Below, piece by piece: positions 4,697 to 5,716 of a stretch of 5,716 nucleotides of DNA. Position 1 is the first letter of the stretch. The number at the start of each line of letters is the position of its first letter. Source of the DNA: Microcoleaceae cyanobacterium UBA11344 (lineage in GTDB: Bacteria > Cyanobacteriota > Cyanobacteriia > Cyanobacteriales > Microcoleaceae). The DNA is taken from positions 1 through 5,716 of the forward strand of contig DMYK01000302.1 in NCBI GenBank assembly GCA_003483675.1, read 5' to 3'. A model generated the notes under the pieces. The model did not search any database and was not told the origin of the DNA. It saw nothing but the letters and a program-made list of their open reading frames with translations. A program made the translations under genes and the position numbers.

Positions 4697-5716
4697 ATGA
4701 GCGATCGCCCTACTAATTCAGGAGAAGCATCTGGAAGTCACCAAGGTCAGCTAAACCCCAGCAGCGAGGTTGTGCCGCCGAATGTGACTGCGAAACGGCG
4801 CGGCAAAGCTGAAGTTGCAGTCGAAGAGAATCGCGCGAGGCGATTTTCAGAACATTCGACCGATCGCCCTGTGGAGCAATTACGCCAAATGTTCGATCGA
4901 CATCGTGGCCAGCGCCAGTTAATCTTGCTGCAAGATTTCCCAGATCCTGACGCACTTTCGAGTGCTTGGACTTACAAATTAATTGCCGAAAAGTACGACA
5001 TTCACTGCGAGATTGTTTATGCAGGAGCCCTCAGCCACCAAGAAAATATTGCCTTAGTTAAGTTGACTGGTTTACCGTTGCAAAGGTGGACTTTGGAAAC
5101 GGCAAAAACTAAGGATTTATCGCTATATCAGGGCTGTGTTTTTATCGACAATCAAGGAACGACTTGCTTGTTAACCAATTTGATTTTAGCGGCGGGAATT
5201 CCGATCGCAGCAGTAATAGACCACCACAGTTTGCAGGGCGAAATGAATGCAGAATTTGCCGATTTTCGCCCCCAAATCCGCGCTACAGCCACGATTTTTG
5301 CGGAGTATTTGCAAGCTGGACTGCTAACTCTCGATGGTAATGTCAGCCAGCACGTAAAGTGCGCTACGGCTTTGATGCACGGTTTGCGATCGGATACGAA
5401 TGCCCTCAGACAAGCTCAGGAGTCAGACTTTTTAGCCGCCACTTATTTGAGTAGGTTTTATGACCCGCAGTTGCTGAATGCGGTGTTGCAGTCGTCTCGG
5501 TCTAAGTGGGTGATGGATGCGATCGAGCGATCGCTCAAACATCGCATTGTCCAGAACAATTTTTCCCTCGCCGGCATCGGCTATCTCCGCTATGACGATC
5601 GGGATTGTATTCCCCAAGCGGCTGATTTTTTAGTAACAGAGGAGAACGTACATACAGCAGTTGTCTATGCAATTGTTCACGACAAAGACGAGGAAATTGA
5701 ATTAGTAATCGGGTCG
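4697..5716 (+). CDS. DHH-family phosphoesterase, NrnA-like (3' end outside window)
   Basis: An open frame of 340 residues running off the right edge. Metal-binding motifs of the DHH superfamily are in order: motif I FPDPDALSSA (D83, D85), motif II FIDNQ (D151), motif III IDHHS (D175, H176, H177) and motif IV GLRSDT (D233). Relatives hydrolyse short oligonucleotides or pAp (NrnA) or single-stranded DNA (RecJ); which applies here cannot be settled from sequence. A histidine usual three residues before the motif I proline is Q79, as I recall for cyanobacterial members. Residues 1-55 are polar, low-complexity and probably disordered; the conserved region starts near VEQLRQMF. The frame is blocked by TAG at 4685-4687, so ATG 4697 is the first possible ATG; M65 is an alternative, but it lies close to the fold. 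No good ribosome binding site is visible. A HIP1 octamer overlaps codons 2-4. It starts 32 bp after the vWA gene, with no terminator between, so co-transcription is likely. Confidence 0.85.
   Translation, partial: MSDRPTNSGEASGSHQGQLNPSSEVVPPNVTAKRRGKAEVAVEENRARRFSEHSTDRPVEQLRQMFDRHRGQRQLILLQDFPDPDALSSAWTYKLIAEKYDIHCEIVYAGALSHQENIALVKLTGLPLQRWTLETAKTKDLSLYQGCVFIDNQGTTCLLTNLILAAGIPIAAVIDHHSLQGEMNAEFADFRPQIRATATIFAEYLQAGLLTLDGNVSQHVKCATALMHGLRSDTNALRQAQESDFLAATYLSRFYDPQLLNAVLQSSRSKWVMDAIERSLKHRIVQNNFSLAGIGYLRYDDRDCIPQAADFLVTEENVHTAVVYAIVHDKDEEIELVIGS

Overview
The window looks like chromosomal DNA from a cyanobacterium, probably a filamentous one of the Oscillatoria/Microcoleus kind; the genus is an inference. 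The palindrome GCGATCGC (HIP1) occurs six times in 5.7 kb (starts at 427, 2898, 3442, 3937, 4701 and 5527), far above chance. The leftmost gene encodes a COP23-type exported protein, a family I know only from cyanobacteria.

Layout from left to right: a complete minus-strand cop23-like gene (15-479); a 343-bp divergent intergenic region; a compact stand-alone HNH nuclease gene (823-1320) ending in a clear intrinsic terminator (1321-1353); a repeat-like GC-rich stretch (1361-1434); a structured noncoding RNA of the HEARO/omega-RNA type (about 1451-1690) running straight into an iscB gene (1697-2827); a von Willebrand factor A lipoprotein gene (2883-4664); and, 32 bp later, a DHH-family phosphoesterase gene (4697 onward) cut by the right edge. 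All genes except the first are on the plus strand.

The special part is the 1435-2827 module. The RNA can be folded by eye into a three-way junction with a GAAA-capped arm, a central hairpin and a closed 3' domain ending at the iscB ribosome binding site. IscB is the RNA-guided HNH/RuvC nuclease family ancestral to Cas9, and its omega RNA carries the guide at the 5' end. This IscB keeps its PLMP-like N-terminus, all three RuvC motifs, a complete HNH domain and the C-terminal domain, but appears to lack the arginine-rich bridge-helix segment between RuvC-I and RuvC-II. The reading frame is intact across the gap. It is either a recently damaged copy or an unusual minimal IscB. No TnpA transposase gene is present.

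The remaining genes look like ordinary host genes. The vWA lipoprotein is predicted to sit on a membrane with a metal-ion-dependent adhesion site. The DHH protein is related to NrnA/RecJ-like phosphoesterases that act on short oligonucleotides or pAp. Their 32-bp spacing allows co-transcription, but nothing in the sequence links their functions.
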